From contig JAUIRK010000536.1 of NCBI GenBank assembly GCA_030549495.1, positions 496,001-560,000 on the forward strand: a DNA stretch of 64,000 nucleotides. Direction: 5' to 3'. The notes under the pieces were generated by a model that searched no databases, had not been told where the DNA came from, and saw only the letters and a list, made by a program, of their open reading frames with translations. The stretch comes from Nectonema munidae. Its lineage: Eukaryota > Nematomorpha > Nectonematoida > Nectonematidae. Position 1 is the first letter of the stretch; the number at the start of each line of letters is the position of its first letter. Positions 33,901 through 44,419 of this stretch are shown in pieces. The translations under genes and the position numbers were made by a program.

Positions 33901-36900
33901 TATAATGCCAAGTGACAGGTAGTTGCTTCACTAAATTGATATTACGAAATGCATGCCGTTTAGAAGGTTTTCCTATTACAAGTGCTTGTCGTCGATCATG
34001 TTGCAAGCTAAAAGAAGGGTAAATCTTTTTTAGACTTTTTTCCGTTTGTGTAATCTTCTCCACTAAGACCTAAAGTTCGATCTGGCAGAACACGATAAAA
34101 AAGTCCTGTTTCATCGATGTTTCATATATCTTTTGCTTCATATCCATCACACAATTCAACTAATTTTTTTTTCCAATTAGTAATCATCAGTACATTTCTT
34201 CTCACCGCAAATCTTTTTAAATTCAATGTTATGTCGCGTTCTGAATCGCATTAACCATCCATTAGAACTTTTAAATTCATCATGATTGAGTTCCATAGCA
34301 AATTGTTTAGCCTTTTCTTGGTAAATTAGTCCTGAAATTGGAACATTCAGTTCGCGCGCTTCTTTGAACCATTCAAAAGTAACTTTATCAAGACCTATAT
34401 GCAAAAATTTTTTTTTATATATTTTTCCATTCAAATTTTAGTTGCTTTCATATTTCTTAAGGTATTCATTTTTCCTTTTGAGAATAGATCCAACTTGCGT
34501 TCTACCTATTTTCTAAATTTCTGCTAAATTGCGATTGCTTTTACCTCAACTGTTTTTTTTATAAGTTCTATTTTTTGTCAAGTGTTAAGTCAACACGTGA
34601 TTTTTTATTCTTTCCAGCTGGAGCTTTAAAGTAAGAATCTTTCTTTTGTGGATCTTTTTGAAATAGAAAAGAAAAACTTGAGAGATTTTCATGACTTTTG
34701 ACACTAGACTGTTTTGTAGAATGTATTGATTAGTGATGGTGATGGGTTATTGTGATTAGATATTTGAGGGAGGATTTAGTTTTTGGTTTGCAGAGATTAT
34801 TGGTTCGATGTGGTTATGAGAAGAGAGAGATGTTTGATGAATATTGGGTGTTGTAGCAGATCATGTGGAGAGGATGGAATATCTTTAAAAAAGGAGCGGT
34901 TTTTTCAAGGAGTGTCGGTGAGAATGAAATATTGGACAATAAAGAGAATGTGTATAGGTGTTTCTACACATAAAATATGATCTACACATAACGGTGTTAC
35001 ACCTGACAAAGATTAAAATGGACATAAATTTATATTTTTGTTTTTTTCTATTTTTGGATAAAAATTCTACGTTTTGCTTTTAAAATTTCCTAATATCTTT
35101 TATTCATAAAATATGGCCGTGTTTAAGAGGTATTTTTCTATTTTAGACTAGTGAAAGGTGACCGTAGTGTGAATAAAGAGGTGACTGCAATTGAGAAGTA
35201 AAAATCCTATATTGTAGAGTTAAATTTCTTTAGACTGTATAAAACTGACCGTATTAAAGAGGGGTCCGCTGTGGAGAGGTGGCCGTTTAGAGAGATTCCA
35301 CTGTATATAAATCGGTGAATCTCACCGCTAAGCACACTTGTTTTTAAAATGTTGTGCAAATTTTAGAACTGAACGAGAGCACCTTTTTTAGGAAACTTTC
35401 TTAAAGTATTTCTGAAAGTAATAATGGAAAAACGTTTACGAAGACTTTCATAATTTTTTTACTCTGTTTTTACAAAGAAGCTTAAGTATAGATAATAAGT
35501 TACATTATAATGATCAAATATCATCTCTTATCTTGATTCTGTCTTCACAATGGAAAGGTTTTGCTTAAATATTTACTGGAAAGCGAGTGAAAAGACTCCT
35601 CAAACACTCAAAGTGGAAAGGGAACAAACGAAAGATCAGAGCTTCTTTGTCTTTTTCAGACTTTTTTCTTTATTTGCAACTTTGTGTGATGAAAAACCTT
35701 GAAATAGTATCTTTTACCAGATCTCAAAAGAAAAATATATACGCTATTTGTCATATCGTGAAGGCAAATGGAGGTGTGGCTTGAATGGATGCATCGTTGA
35801 ATACTTTCCAAGGTGAAATCAAGGATATAAAAAGTATTGCGTCATGGTGCCTCACTTCTCAATATAATTACACATGTAGTAGGGTAAAGGCCTAGACGAT
35901 TTGTCTGTCTTGAAGTAACTAAATTTGTTATCAAAAATTTAATGCCCACATATGTGCGGGAGAAAGTATATTGATAATAATTTTTCTCTCCTAAAAATAT
36001 AAGTTTTCTATCAGGTTTACTATAATAGTATTAGTTCACTAGTTTTTTTATTCAGCGCTCATCTTGTTGACATTATATATGATTATATATATATATTGAT
36101 AATAATTTTTCTCTCCTAAAAATATAAGTTTTCTATCAGGTTTACTATAATAGTATTAGTTCACTAGTTTTTTATTCAGCGCTCATCTTGTTGACATAGT
36201 AAAAGCTAAATAACTGCAACACAAACATTAGAACACAGACTTGAGAAGTATTCTTCTGCCACTGTACGCCGCCTGTTCAATGAACAAGCCCTTCAAGTCC
36301 TAATGTATTAGAAATTGGGGGTGTGGATGCTTGATGGAGGGAAGTCCCACACAAAGTCTGGGGCTATGAAAGCTGTGCCCATTGAAACCTTTTGCTATTG
36401 GATGTGCGATCTTGTTATTGGATACCATGAGCACTAATCGAGCGAACTCTAAAAAAAGCTCCATTTCTAATCGTCTAGACCAGGGATTGCCAACCTTTTT
36501 TTCTCTTATGGACCCTTTTCTAACTAAATTTTTTTTGTTTATCCTTTATTTTTATTTCTAACAATTGTATTCTTAAGTGGTTTTATTTATCAAAAATATG
36601 AGAATAAGTAAATAGTTCTTAATAAAAAAAAAGAATTAAGAACTTCTTAATTAAGAAGTTTACTCAATTAATTTTATTGACAATACTTTTATAACTAATT
36701 AAAAGGTAAAAAAAGTGTTGTTTAGTGTATGAGTTAAACGTGATGCTTTGAGGTAAATTGTATGTAGGTTTAGTGGCGTAGCCAGAAAATAGAAGTTGAA
36801 GGGGAAACAAAAAATTTGGGGGGGGGGGGGTTTTTAAAAAAAAAAGCTTTCTATTTTGTGTAATCTGTGCTTGAAAAAACCTTTTTCAGAGATTTATTTA

Positions 36901-39900
36901 GCACAGAATTTAAAGAATCTCAGAGCTTTTCTATTGAAGGGAATCTGTTTGTTGATCCTGGATTTTTTTTATTAATATTATGTGTTTTAGTATCTTATGA
37001 ATATCCTAGTTTATAAATTGTATAACCAACCATTCTAATTTGAAATTAACATATAAAATGTTTTTGTCATGCTATTCACCACAGCAAAATAAATCTTCTT
37101 CTTCTTCTTATGATATGAACAGATATTACTCTCGATATTTGCCAAATGATCCTTTTTAAAAATTGGTGTTCCTTATAAAATCAGCCATCATAATTTTTTT
37201 TCAATTACAAAAATTTTCTACTTTCATCATCTAAAAGACTCTCTTTCACACGAAACAAAAAATATTTAAATTTGATTCACATTTATAAAAAATTATTGGT
37301 ATCTGTCATAGATATGGTGATTCTAACTGAAAGTTTTCAGATTTCTTATTCATGTTAGTGAATTGATTATATCAAAATCGTAGCTAATAAATAAGATAAA
37401 GATTCTGAGATTTTTTATTCACAAGGATAGAACTTGTTCTTGGTGGTCAAGATCCTTTTTGAAATACTCAATACTAGATTATTACACCAATTTCTAGTTC
37501 ATTAGAAAACGATAGCTCTTGCGTGTAGACAAGTTACACGCTTCTTTCTTTTAACTAATAGCTCCTCAAAGGGCTACTATATTGACAATATAAAAGTGAA
37601 GTCTTTTGTACAATTTATAAAACGCATATTATTTCATTTCTCTATGATCACACTTCCTCATTTCAATGTTCCTCCAGCCCCCTAATTTTCTTGCATACAT
37701 ATATCTGTACTATATTGATAATAAAGGAATAGTATAAGAAAAAACTTGACAGAAATCATTTTTTTTTTGAAAAAAGTTTCAATCACTGATGGGATGTCAA
37801 CTTTTTGAAACTTGAAACAAATTGCGAAAGATTTCATGCTCTTTTTTACAATAATAATATCAATAATGTTCATTGAAAAAGTGAGTAAGGAATCAAACTT
37901 TTGGGCTGCCTTCTTTACAAATAAAGTCAATTTTTTGAGGCTTAATTGCTTTTAAGAATTTCTAAGTAAATGATTGCTGTCCCTACGTCATTATGTTTAA
38001 TAGCCACATTTTGGGTCTAAATACCCGCTGCGGGCTGTGAATAATTACGACTTTAAAGGACATTGAGTAATTCCTACATTTTCTACCTAAACTCGTGTAT
38101 TTGTGCTTGTAGACCAACTCAATTTACTTCACAAGTGATCTCAATACCCTTTCTCAGACCCACTTTCCACGCTCAAACTCCTCCTCAAGTGTCTACGCTG
38201 AAAATACGGTCTCACATCCCGATTTCAAGGTCATTCTCAAATCCTTGTCTCTCGCAGTCTACTACAACATCACGAAAGAAGAAGACCAGAGTAGCATGAA
38301 TCGATCTTCTTCCTTCCTCATCTTCGATGAAAAGCTCTATCCTTTGTCCCTTTGCGTAAGCTTCATCCTTAACATTCAAGAATATTGAATACTTGAATCA
38401 CAACAACTACTATAAATATGACTACCCCCACTTTTCTATGAATGATAATAATTATTGTAAATATTTGTGGGGTATCCTTATTAAAGGGCATACATGTACT
38501 TACGTAAACGATCATATCTGTCCCAAACGGATCGTTTTCGGATCCAATAAAGTACCCGGCTTCGACAATAGGTCTATATGGAGAATATTCCTAGAATATA
38601 TGATTGCGTCCTTTGTCATCTTTTATTGTGTTAATCAAAGGCATACGTGCCTTAGACTAACAACAAAAGTTTATTTAAATTAAAATATGTTAGCACAATG
38701 GAAAAAGACAAAAGACTCAAAAATTCGACTGTGCATCGAATACCCTTTGTGAGTATTTTTATGACATTTTCATGAACACTATTTGAAGTTTTTCCGCTAA
38801 AATTTGAAGGTGAAAATGTGTAGATTAATATTTCTCGGAATATATATATTTATATATTTCAGAATCATCCCCCCCCCCCCCCCCCACCACCCAATAATTT
38901 TCTATAAGTAAGAGTTGCTTTAAACTTGTTTATAAAACATGTATGATGATCGCATTATAGGATGTAATGATCATTCGAATACATGATAATGTAAGATAAG
39001 AGAATAAAAGAGGGAATGCAGACTTTCGAGTCAAACATCATGCGAAGCTGCTCTGAAATTCCTATCAAAAATATTTTACAAACGATGTGAGAGTGAGAGC
39101 TATATAATAATAATAATAATCCATTGTTTCAATAAGTAAGCAATGTTTATCACAGTGTCTCCTTGTAGTATTTTTGAGCAACCACATGTTGATGATCCAC
39201 TAGATTTTCTTATCTTCTTTTGTCACAGTGATTCTATTTCTCTTTCTTTCTCCTTCTCTATTTTTCTCTTCCGCTTTCTCTGTTAAAACTCAATCACTCA
39301 AGCTCTCTTCTCTCATTCAAGCTCTCTTCTCTCACTAAAGCTCTCTTCTCCCATTTAAGCTCTCTTCTCTCATTCAATCTCTCTTCTTTCACTCAAGCTC
39401 TCTTCTCTCTAATTTGTATTTAGAGTTAAATTTAAAATTATTTTATTTTATCTCATTAGAAACTAGTTTTTAGCGGAATATAAGTTCACTATTTTCAGAA
39501 CCTTTTTTTCATGATACCAAAATTCAGCTATTCAAATTAATCACAGAGATTATTGGTAAAAATTTAGTTCCATCAATACATCAAACATTTTGCAAAAATG
39601 AAAATTTGCTTATGTTTTTAAATGAGAGAAAATAGTCACATCCGTGGGTGAGGGCGAAAAGCCTATTCGCCACCCTCCCCTTCCCCCCGAATTTTTTTAA
39701 ACTAGTGTATATGCGATATGCAAATTTAATTAAAATATTTTCGCAGGAAGTATAGTACTTAAATTTCACCAATTTTGTAAATAAAATACAAAGTAGTCTT
39801 ATAAATTTAGGTATGCGCTGTATACACTCTATTTTAAAGGATTGCTTAAATATTTGGTCTCCCGTGGTATTTCCAGACCAGTAATTTTGAAAATTGCAAC

Positions 39901-42900
39901 AAAATTTGCCCCCAATAATTTTGAGCCGACTTTTAGTCCTCTTTTTAACAGATCTTTTTCAACCACATTTTTCCAAGTAATTGTCGGCCTACTTTTACAT
40001 TTTCTCTTTGTTTTTTCTTCATGAATTTTTCTAATAAACTCTTCTTTGGGTCTTCTCATTATGTGGGCGAACCAGTTCAATCTTTGTATTTCAATTTCAG
40101 AATTGATTTTATTAACATCGCAAAGTTTTCTTAATTCTTCATTGTTAATTTTTGACTTAAAATGTTGCCTGCACAAAAGTCGTACCGTTCTCATTTCAAT
40201 AGTGTTTAGTTTTCTTTATTCTGCTTCTTTTAAAAGCCAGCTTTCACTTCCATATACTAAACTAGATCTAACGCAAACTTTCCCATATTCAAAGATAAAA
40301 GAAAAGGATAAAACATTAATTCGTATAGAGATAATGAAGGATCTCAATTAACGAAGTTTGGCACTCCTTCTCCAGATTCCAAAGATGAAAGCAGAAACAG
40401 CATTAAATAATGCAAACAATATGAACAAAACAATTTCACACAAGTTTACCCTTTAAATATCTTCAATTGTATAAAGGACAAGATATTGTTAAAACGGACT
40501 ACGATTTTGAAATGCGTGAACAGTGTTGTCGTAGGAGTGAACGAAATGCATTTGTATTTGAATTTAAAATCATTCCAATCGGGAAAAACTTTGTTCTATT
40601 CTCACAGCAAAATATCGATGGGAATTATTTGTTGATAACCAATGCGATGAGATATAGCAAAAAAGTAAAGACAAGTTCCGATTGTTTTTGATCCATTTTT
40701 CAACATCATATTTTCCTTTCCACGTCGAAGGAACATCAAGATTAACAAAAGTCTGGTCATTTGTACACACTTTTCTGAATAAAGAAACAGAATAAACGCG
40801 CGCAAATGCACTTACACTCTGACAAAGACAAACTCAAAAACAGATTAACACAAACATATCCCAAATTTCTAAAAGTAAAAAAGCAAAGGATAACTGTAAG
40901 TTTGAAAATAGAGAGTACAAGTAAACGAATGGAGAAATGAATGAAAGAGAGATATTAATTTAGCAATTATATTCACACAAAAAGTAAATATGTCAAAAGT
41001 ATCACCATATTCATAAGAAAAATATGATTAATATTTGCAGGGATGTTCACAAGGCCAACAGACCGCTAGTGAGACACCCAAAGGTACTGATATTTAATAT
41101 TATAAGAGCTTAAATGATGGGATATATATATAAATATTGAGCACCTAAACTTTTACTTTTTGTTTTTACTACGCGTAAAACGATCAAATGTAGGGGAATT
41201 GGAAAGCGAACAATTCATACATTTTGAATTCTCTTTAAATCTTTTACGGAACAATTTTTACTTGAATGTTCAGAAGAAGTTTATCTCAGTTCCAGCTTCA
41301 CGAAATCTTTTAATCTCCCATTTCTGTAGGTACAGTATTGATGATTCTAGGTAGGATTTTCTTTTGTTTAGGAAAGTTTAACTTTTCCTCACTTAGCAAT
41401 AACTCAGCTTTTTCCATTTCCGAAGAAGAAGGAAAATAAAGTTTGATACCTTTAGTATTTTCTTTAATATTATTAACAGATGTGTTAGTAAGACACTTAC
41501 CAGCTCATTTTTTCGTTTCTTCTGAGATTATTAATGTTATGTAAAAACAAAACAGTCAAGCTTTTTACATTACTTGAATTGCTTCTTTTTGTTCTTTTGA
41601 ACTGAGTTAGAATTTTGTAAGTTTTCATTTATATCCTTTATACCAGCACAAGCTTTATTAATTAGACTCTCTAGTTTTCAAAGTTTATCTTTAAATTATC
41701 TTTCAATTAAGATATAATATTATCAAGCTTGATCTTTGATTCTTTCTTAGTAACTGTAGCAAAAGATTCATTTAAATAAATCAAGCTTTTTATTATTGAA
41801 TCATCCATTGATAATAATTTTTGGTTGGATTCAAAAAAAGATGAAAAAAACTTTTGATATGACCTAGAAAATCAAAAATCAGTAGCTATGAAAAGCTTTG
41901 CTATTGCATTCTAATTCAAATGAAATGCAAATGTATTTCATCCACTCCTAGTTTGTGAATATCTCCAAACAGTTTAAACTTTTTCAATCTCTCAATTTAA
42001 ATTTTACAAACGAATGTGAGCTCTTTATAGTGAAAACCGCGATATCAGTGATTCCCAAATTTATTCACCCACTTACCCAAATTTAACTTTTCGAGGAATC
42101 AATTTCTCCCCTTCCTCCCGAATATTTTGACCAAGTTAACCAGTAAACTTATGAGTTGACTTCATAAAAATATGGTCTTCTTCGTTTATCAATGCTTTTT
42201 TAATACAAATAGTCTGTTTTACAATAGATATACTCTGCTTATTCTGGCTGTTAACGGGTTAATCATGTTACTTATTAAGTTTAAAACTATTTTATCGATG
42301 AATTCTTACGGAACCCCCTTTTTTTAGGAGTAAAGTTTTTCTGCTCGCGCTGAGAATTGAGCTTCTTCGTGCTTGTGTATGCACATGTAAAGTGAGTCTC
42401 TGAAAAAGCTAGTTATGATATTTTAGCTCTAACACATCTTGATTATAATGATTTCCCTCCTAAAATGCCTGCTTTATCGTTTAAGCATGAAACTTTCTGC
42501 AACAAAAATAGTTTGTATTATCATAGAAATTAATTTTCACCCAGGGGCGCACATCCGGGGGCGGTAAAACATTTGTAATATATATCTAAAATGTCTTAAT
42601 CTATAGGGTTTTTTTCTTTTTAGTTCTTGAAAACAATAGCAAAGGTGCAGATTTGTGGGAATGTGTTCTTAAAATTAGTTAAAACACAAATTATATTTAT
42701 AAAGTGTTCTGATACACACAAAGTCCAAAAATATTTGCTATTTTATAAAAAAAATTGTCGTATACTGAGTTTTTTAGTTAACTTTAATTAAATTTTAAAT
42801 GTTTTAGATGAAAGTTGACTTTTTGTTTTTTTTTTACAAAAAATCTTTATTTGACCTATCATTTAAGAAAAAATTTTTTTTAAAATTTTAATTTTTTGAA

Positions 42901-44154
42901 ATTTTTTGTGTTGGGGCATTTTTTCCTAATTTTAAATTTGGACATTTTTTCCTACTTTTTAATTGGGGGCATTTTTTCTGCGCACCATATTCGATATGCA
43001 AATTTAATTAAAATATTTTCGCTGGAAGTATAGTATTTAAATTCACCAATTTTGTAAAAAAAAAATATAAAGTAGTCTTATAAATTTAGGACTTTAGGTA
43101 TGCGCTGAATACACTCTATTTTAAAGGATTGCTTGAATTATGGTCCCCCGTGGTATTTCCAGACCACTAATTTTGAAAATTGCAACAAAAAATTTCTCCC
43201 CCAATAATTCTGAGGATGTGCGCCCCTGTTTTCACCTATAGGAAAAATATTTGCTATAAAATTGAATTGCGCTCATTACCCTTGAAAAATTGTTAAATAA
43301 TCCGCAGGGGTTAATTTACCTCTACTTTGGGAGCCACTGCTCTGTGGACAATAATAAAAACTTTTATTTAGTTGCTAGGGTATTCAATATGTAGATTATA
43401 GATGCTTTAGTGTATACCCATTTTTCGAGTTTGCTCCCAATCCACGTCTGCTATTAGATATGGCACTGTGTGTTCAGATCCGATTCGTTTCTATTTAATG
43501 ATTAATCAATATTTCAGAGTAATGACGAACGCATTCAATTCATAAAGTTTAATGTTTCACATTCATTTATTTTAGCGCAAGAATCGCTTAAAGAACTTTG
43601 ACAATCCGGACTTGCGCAAGATCTACCGCTTCATTCGAACTCTCTTCCACAGCGCCCAACTCACAACGGAATGCGGAATCATCGCCCTGGTCTACATTGA
43701 GCGCCTTGTCACCTACACCCAGGTTGACTTGACCGCTCTGACGTGGAAGCGCGTGCTCCTGGCTTCGATCCTTCTTGCCTCCAAGGTCTGGGATGACCAG
43801 GCCGTTTGGAACGTGGACTACTGCCAAATCCTGAAGGACCTAGAAATTGACGACATCAATGAACTGGAGCGCCAGTTCCTAGAGTACTTGGACTTCAACA
43901 CCACCGTTTCTGCGAGTGTGTACGCTAAGTACTACTTCACAATGCGCCTTTTGGCTTCTTTGAACGGCCTGATATCGCAAAACAAGCGTAAACTCCTATC
44001 AGTGTTTCGCGCCATCGAACTGGAGGCTAGAGATTCCTACACCCTCAACGCATTCTTCAAGATATCCCACTCTGCGATGAAGAGCAGGCGTTGCTGCAGC
44101 TTGGAGAATCTGCAATCCATCTACAGAAAGTCGGCCATTTTTGTCATGTCTTGA
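27645..44154 (+). CDS. CCNY: Cyclin Y (complete, five exons)
   Basis: Cyclin Y is a membrane-tethered cyclin that recruits and activates CDK14 and CDK16 at the plasma membrane, with roles in Wnt/LRP6 signalling. Seen: five phase-compatible exons (27645-27900, 28654-28725, 28787-28815, 38113-38355, 43576-44154) give 392 residues, against 341 in human. The N-terminus is MGNNACC, a myristoylation site with adjacent cysteines that could be palmitoylated. SLQHISERD follows near residue 80, like the LQHISDRE of human CCNY. The cyclin box begins at [20 protein letters not shown] and contains [16 protein letters not shown] and [11 protein letters not shown]. The C-terminus ([17 protein letters not shown]) parallels the human RSASADNL segment, a 14-3-3 type site. 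The region between the N-terminus and the cyclin box is more diverged than the box. Introns of 9.3 and 5.2 kb are full of transposons. The ATG choice is fixed by MGN. Confidence 0.92.
28654..28725 (+). CDS. CCNY: Cyclin Y exon 2
   Basis: Acceptor TTCTTTTTAG, donor TTAA|GTATGG. It encodes [20 protein letters not shown] and LDL, parallel to human NPSDHPRASTIFLSKSQTD. Phase 1 in and out. A near-copy lies at 27169. Confidence 0.85.
   Translation: MTVKTHRHILLLVLYLCTNQNWI
28787..28815 (+). CDS. CCNY: Cyclin Y exon 3, 29-nt microexon
   Basis: Acceptor CTTTTCTTTTAG, donor AAAG|GTGAGT, which is near-consensus. It adds LNRDRCRRK and converts phase 1 to phase 0, exactly as required to join the exon at 38113. 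The upstream intron is only 61 nt. Confidence 0.75.
28965..29195. repeat. Dispersed repeat, GGAGTC/GACTACGCAACCC type
   Basis: Starts AGAGTCGGAGTCAATTTTTT and ends GTTTCGACTACGCAACCCTG. Partial relatives appear at about 31475 (CAGACTCTGACTCC) and 32150-32245 (CCAACTGTGCAACCCTC). Confidence 0.45.
30060..30183 (+). repeat. Direct repeat, left copy
   Basis: CAGTCTGCTTATTTT, GTGTGCTAACT and TTTTCAGTAATTAAAT occur in the same order at 31305-31450, 1.25 kb downstream. The left copy abuts the element at 30184. Confidence 0.65.
30184..30496. mobile_element. hAT-type MITE, CAGGGGCGCACATCC family, copy 1
   Basis: Ends CAGGGGCACACCTCC and GGATGTGCGCCTCTG are inverted repeats. The interior shares ATTTCCAGCGAAAATATTTT and its surroundings with copies at 39635 and 42542. 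Flanking 8-mers do not match, so the duplication is lost or the ends are altered. Confidence 0.7.
30497..33108 (+). other. Cyclin Y intron 3, middle part
   Basis: AT-rich with repeat debris: GAGATGCACCGATAAG...ATCGGTAAT near 30573-30616 resembles a dispersed repeat end, and the right copy of the direct repeat is at 31305-31450. A TTAA followed by CCTGTTATCGACC (31169) resembles the TTAA-type elements but its right end is unclear. No exon is seen. Confidence 0.45.
31305..31450 (+). repeat. Direct repeat, right copy
   Basis: Parallel to 30060-30183, with small differences. Confidence 0.65.
33109..35303 (-). mobile_element. Tigger/pogo DNA transposon, both ends present
   Basis: A 2195-bp element flanked by TA (33107-33108 and 35304-35305). 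Inverted ends read CAGTCAAACCTTTTTAAAAC and, on the other strand, CAGTGGAATCTCTCTAAACG, continuing with CGGTCA/CGGCCA and GACCGTATTAAAGAGG-type blocks on both sides. It carries a - strand transposase. Located in cyclin Y intron 3. Confidence 0.85.
33578..34620 (-). pseudogene. Tigger-type transposase, decayed
   Basis: From the right: a psq-type helix-turn-helix (near 34560-34450, [20 protein letters not shown]), a CENP-B type domain (34420-34200, [32 protein letters not shown]), and the DDE domain. The first catalytic Asp is seen in [19 protein letters not shown] (near 34110). The second sits in [11 protein letters not shown], where Asn replaces the usual Asp. The third is in [13 protein letters not shown] (near 33700). 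Stops and frame changes interrupt it, so it is inactive. The + strand frame at 33412-33687 is a shadow. Confidence 0.82.
35306..35970 (+). other. Cyclin Y intron 3, right of the Tigger element
   Basis: No exon or repeat end is recognised. The 65-codon open frame at 35587 has no known domain. Confidence 0.45.
35971..36199 (+). repeat. Near-perfect 125-bp tandem duplication
   Basis: TTGATAATAATTTTTCTCTC starts at 35971 and again at 36096. About 104 nt, ending GCGCTCATCTTGTTGACAT, are identical except for one T in a T-run, with an AT-rich linker between. Either very recent or an assembly artefact. Confidence 0.9.
36200..38112 (+). other. Cyclin Y intron 3, last part
   Basis: Contains a hAT-like end (CAGGGATTGCCAACC, 36482), a GTGGCGTAGCCAG end (36772) followed by a G run, and the third copy of the retroelement-like piece (36850-37260). 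Nothing is recognised at 37300-38112 except the acceptor tract before the next exon. Confidence 0.5.
36850..37260 (-). repeat. Repeat with retroelement-like coding piece, copy 3
   Basis: Shares ATCTGTG(C/T)T(T/C)(G/A)AAAAAA and GAGATTTATTTAG with copy 1 at 15150; the - strand reads [15 protein letters not shown]. Broken, with other sequence between the two matching parts. Confidence 0.4.
38113..38355 (+). CDS. CCNY: Cyclin Y exon 4
   Basis: Acceptor GTGCTTGTAG, donor TTTGC|GTAAGC. 81 codons in phase 0: [45 protein letters not shown]. These align with human CSTIFLDDST, ALAIYYHIKNRD and DIFDENLHPLS. The serine-rich stretch between is diverged. Confidence 0.88.
38356..39634 (+). other. Cyclin Y intron 4, first part
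   Basis: Contains a C run (38870-38885), a short ATA/TAATAA microsatellite (39103-39119) and a minisatellite (39296-39413). No exon is seen. Confidence 0.5.
39296..39413. repeat. Minisatellite, about 19-bp units
   Basis: About six units of the type CAAGCTCTCTTCTCTCATT. Confidence 0.85.
39635..39925. mobile_element. CAGGGGCGCACATCC-family MITE, copy 2 (ends truncated)
   Basis: Begins TCACATCCGTGGGTGAGGGC, contains AATTAAAATATTTTCGCAGG and GGTATTTCCAGACCAGTAAT, and stops at CCAATAATTTTGAG directly against a LINE fragment. Outer bases are lost on both sides. Confidence 0.7.
39926..40290 (-). pseudogene. LINE protein C-terminal fragment
   Basis: The - strand reads [74 protein letters not shown]. 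This is the tail seen after the reverse transcriptase in RTE/CR1-type LINEs, but a different lineage from the copy at 5872. 5'-truncated. Confidence 0.72.
40291..42045 (+). other. Cyclin Y intron 4, middle part
   Basis: No exon, RNA gene or element boundary is recognised; short open frames only. Confidence 0.45.
42140..42258. mobile_element. Short TTAA-flanked element
   Basis: TTAA at 42136-42139 and 42259-42262; begins CCAGTAAAC and ends GTTAACGGG. The interior (CTTCGTTTATCAATGC, TACAAATAGTCTG) resembles 31190-31250 and 32995-33060. Confidence 0.5.
42542..43228. mobile_element. hAT-type MITE, CAGGGGCGCACATCC family, copy 3
   Basis: Perfect 15-bp inverted ends (CAGGGGCGCACATCC / GGATGTGCGCCCCTG) and an exact 8-bp duplication TTTTCACC on both sides. 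At 687 bp it is twice the size of copies 1 and 2; the extra left half (about 42570-42980) is T-rich with repeated GGGGGCATTTTTTC-like phrases. Confidence 0.88.
43576..44154 (+). CDS. CCNY: Cyclin Y exon 5 (cyclin box and C-terminus)
   Basis: Acceptor TTTATTTTAG. 193 codons including TGA in one exon, clearly richer in GC than its flanks. Strongest match: [39 protein letters not shown]. The - strand frame over its first half is a shadow. Confidence 0.95.
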   Translation, partial: RKNRLKNFDNPDLRKIYRFIRTLFHSAQLTTECGIIALVYIERLVTYTQVDLTALTWKRVLLASILLASKVWDDQAVWNVDYCQILKDLEIDDINELERQFLEYLDFNTTVSASVYAKYYFTMRLLASLNGLISQNKRKLLSVFRAIELEARDSYTLNAFFKISHSAMKSRRCCSLENLQSIYRKSAIFVMS

Positions 44155-44398
44155 AAAAAGTTGGCCCATTGTTGCTACTGCCGCCTATCACCACCAAATT
44201 TCTCTAACCCTCTTTCTGTGATTAGCTCTTTGGCGCGCACCTGAGAGACAAATGGATAATATATGCTAATATGTCAGATTTCTTTGACTCGTATTTATTT
44301 ATTGAGCATATATAATATATATATAAGCATTCCACGCGACGCGACCTTTGATTTCTATATTAATAATAATAATAATACGCTATTTTCTATATTTTCTA

Positions 44399-44404
44399 AA
44401 TAAA
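44399..44404 (+). terminator. Polyadenylation signal of cyclin Y
   Basis: AATAAA about 245 nt after the stop. Confidence 0.6.
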
Positions 44405-44419
44405 GATAAAAAAAATGCT

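Larger units (their letters stand above)
42046..43339. mobile_element. hAT-type MITE hosting two nested elements
   Basis: Outer ends CAGTGATTCCCAAATT and ACTTTGGGAGCCACTG are inverted repeats of the kind seen at 12433. Inside lie a TTAA-flanked element (42140-42258) and a CAGGGGCGCAC-family element (42542-43228). The outer 8-bp flanks do not match, so this boundary is less certain. Confidence 0.5.

Noticed and set aside
43588-43827. Minus-strand frame opposite the cyclin box
   Set aside because: Shadow of the conserved cyclin Y exon.
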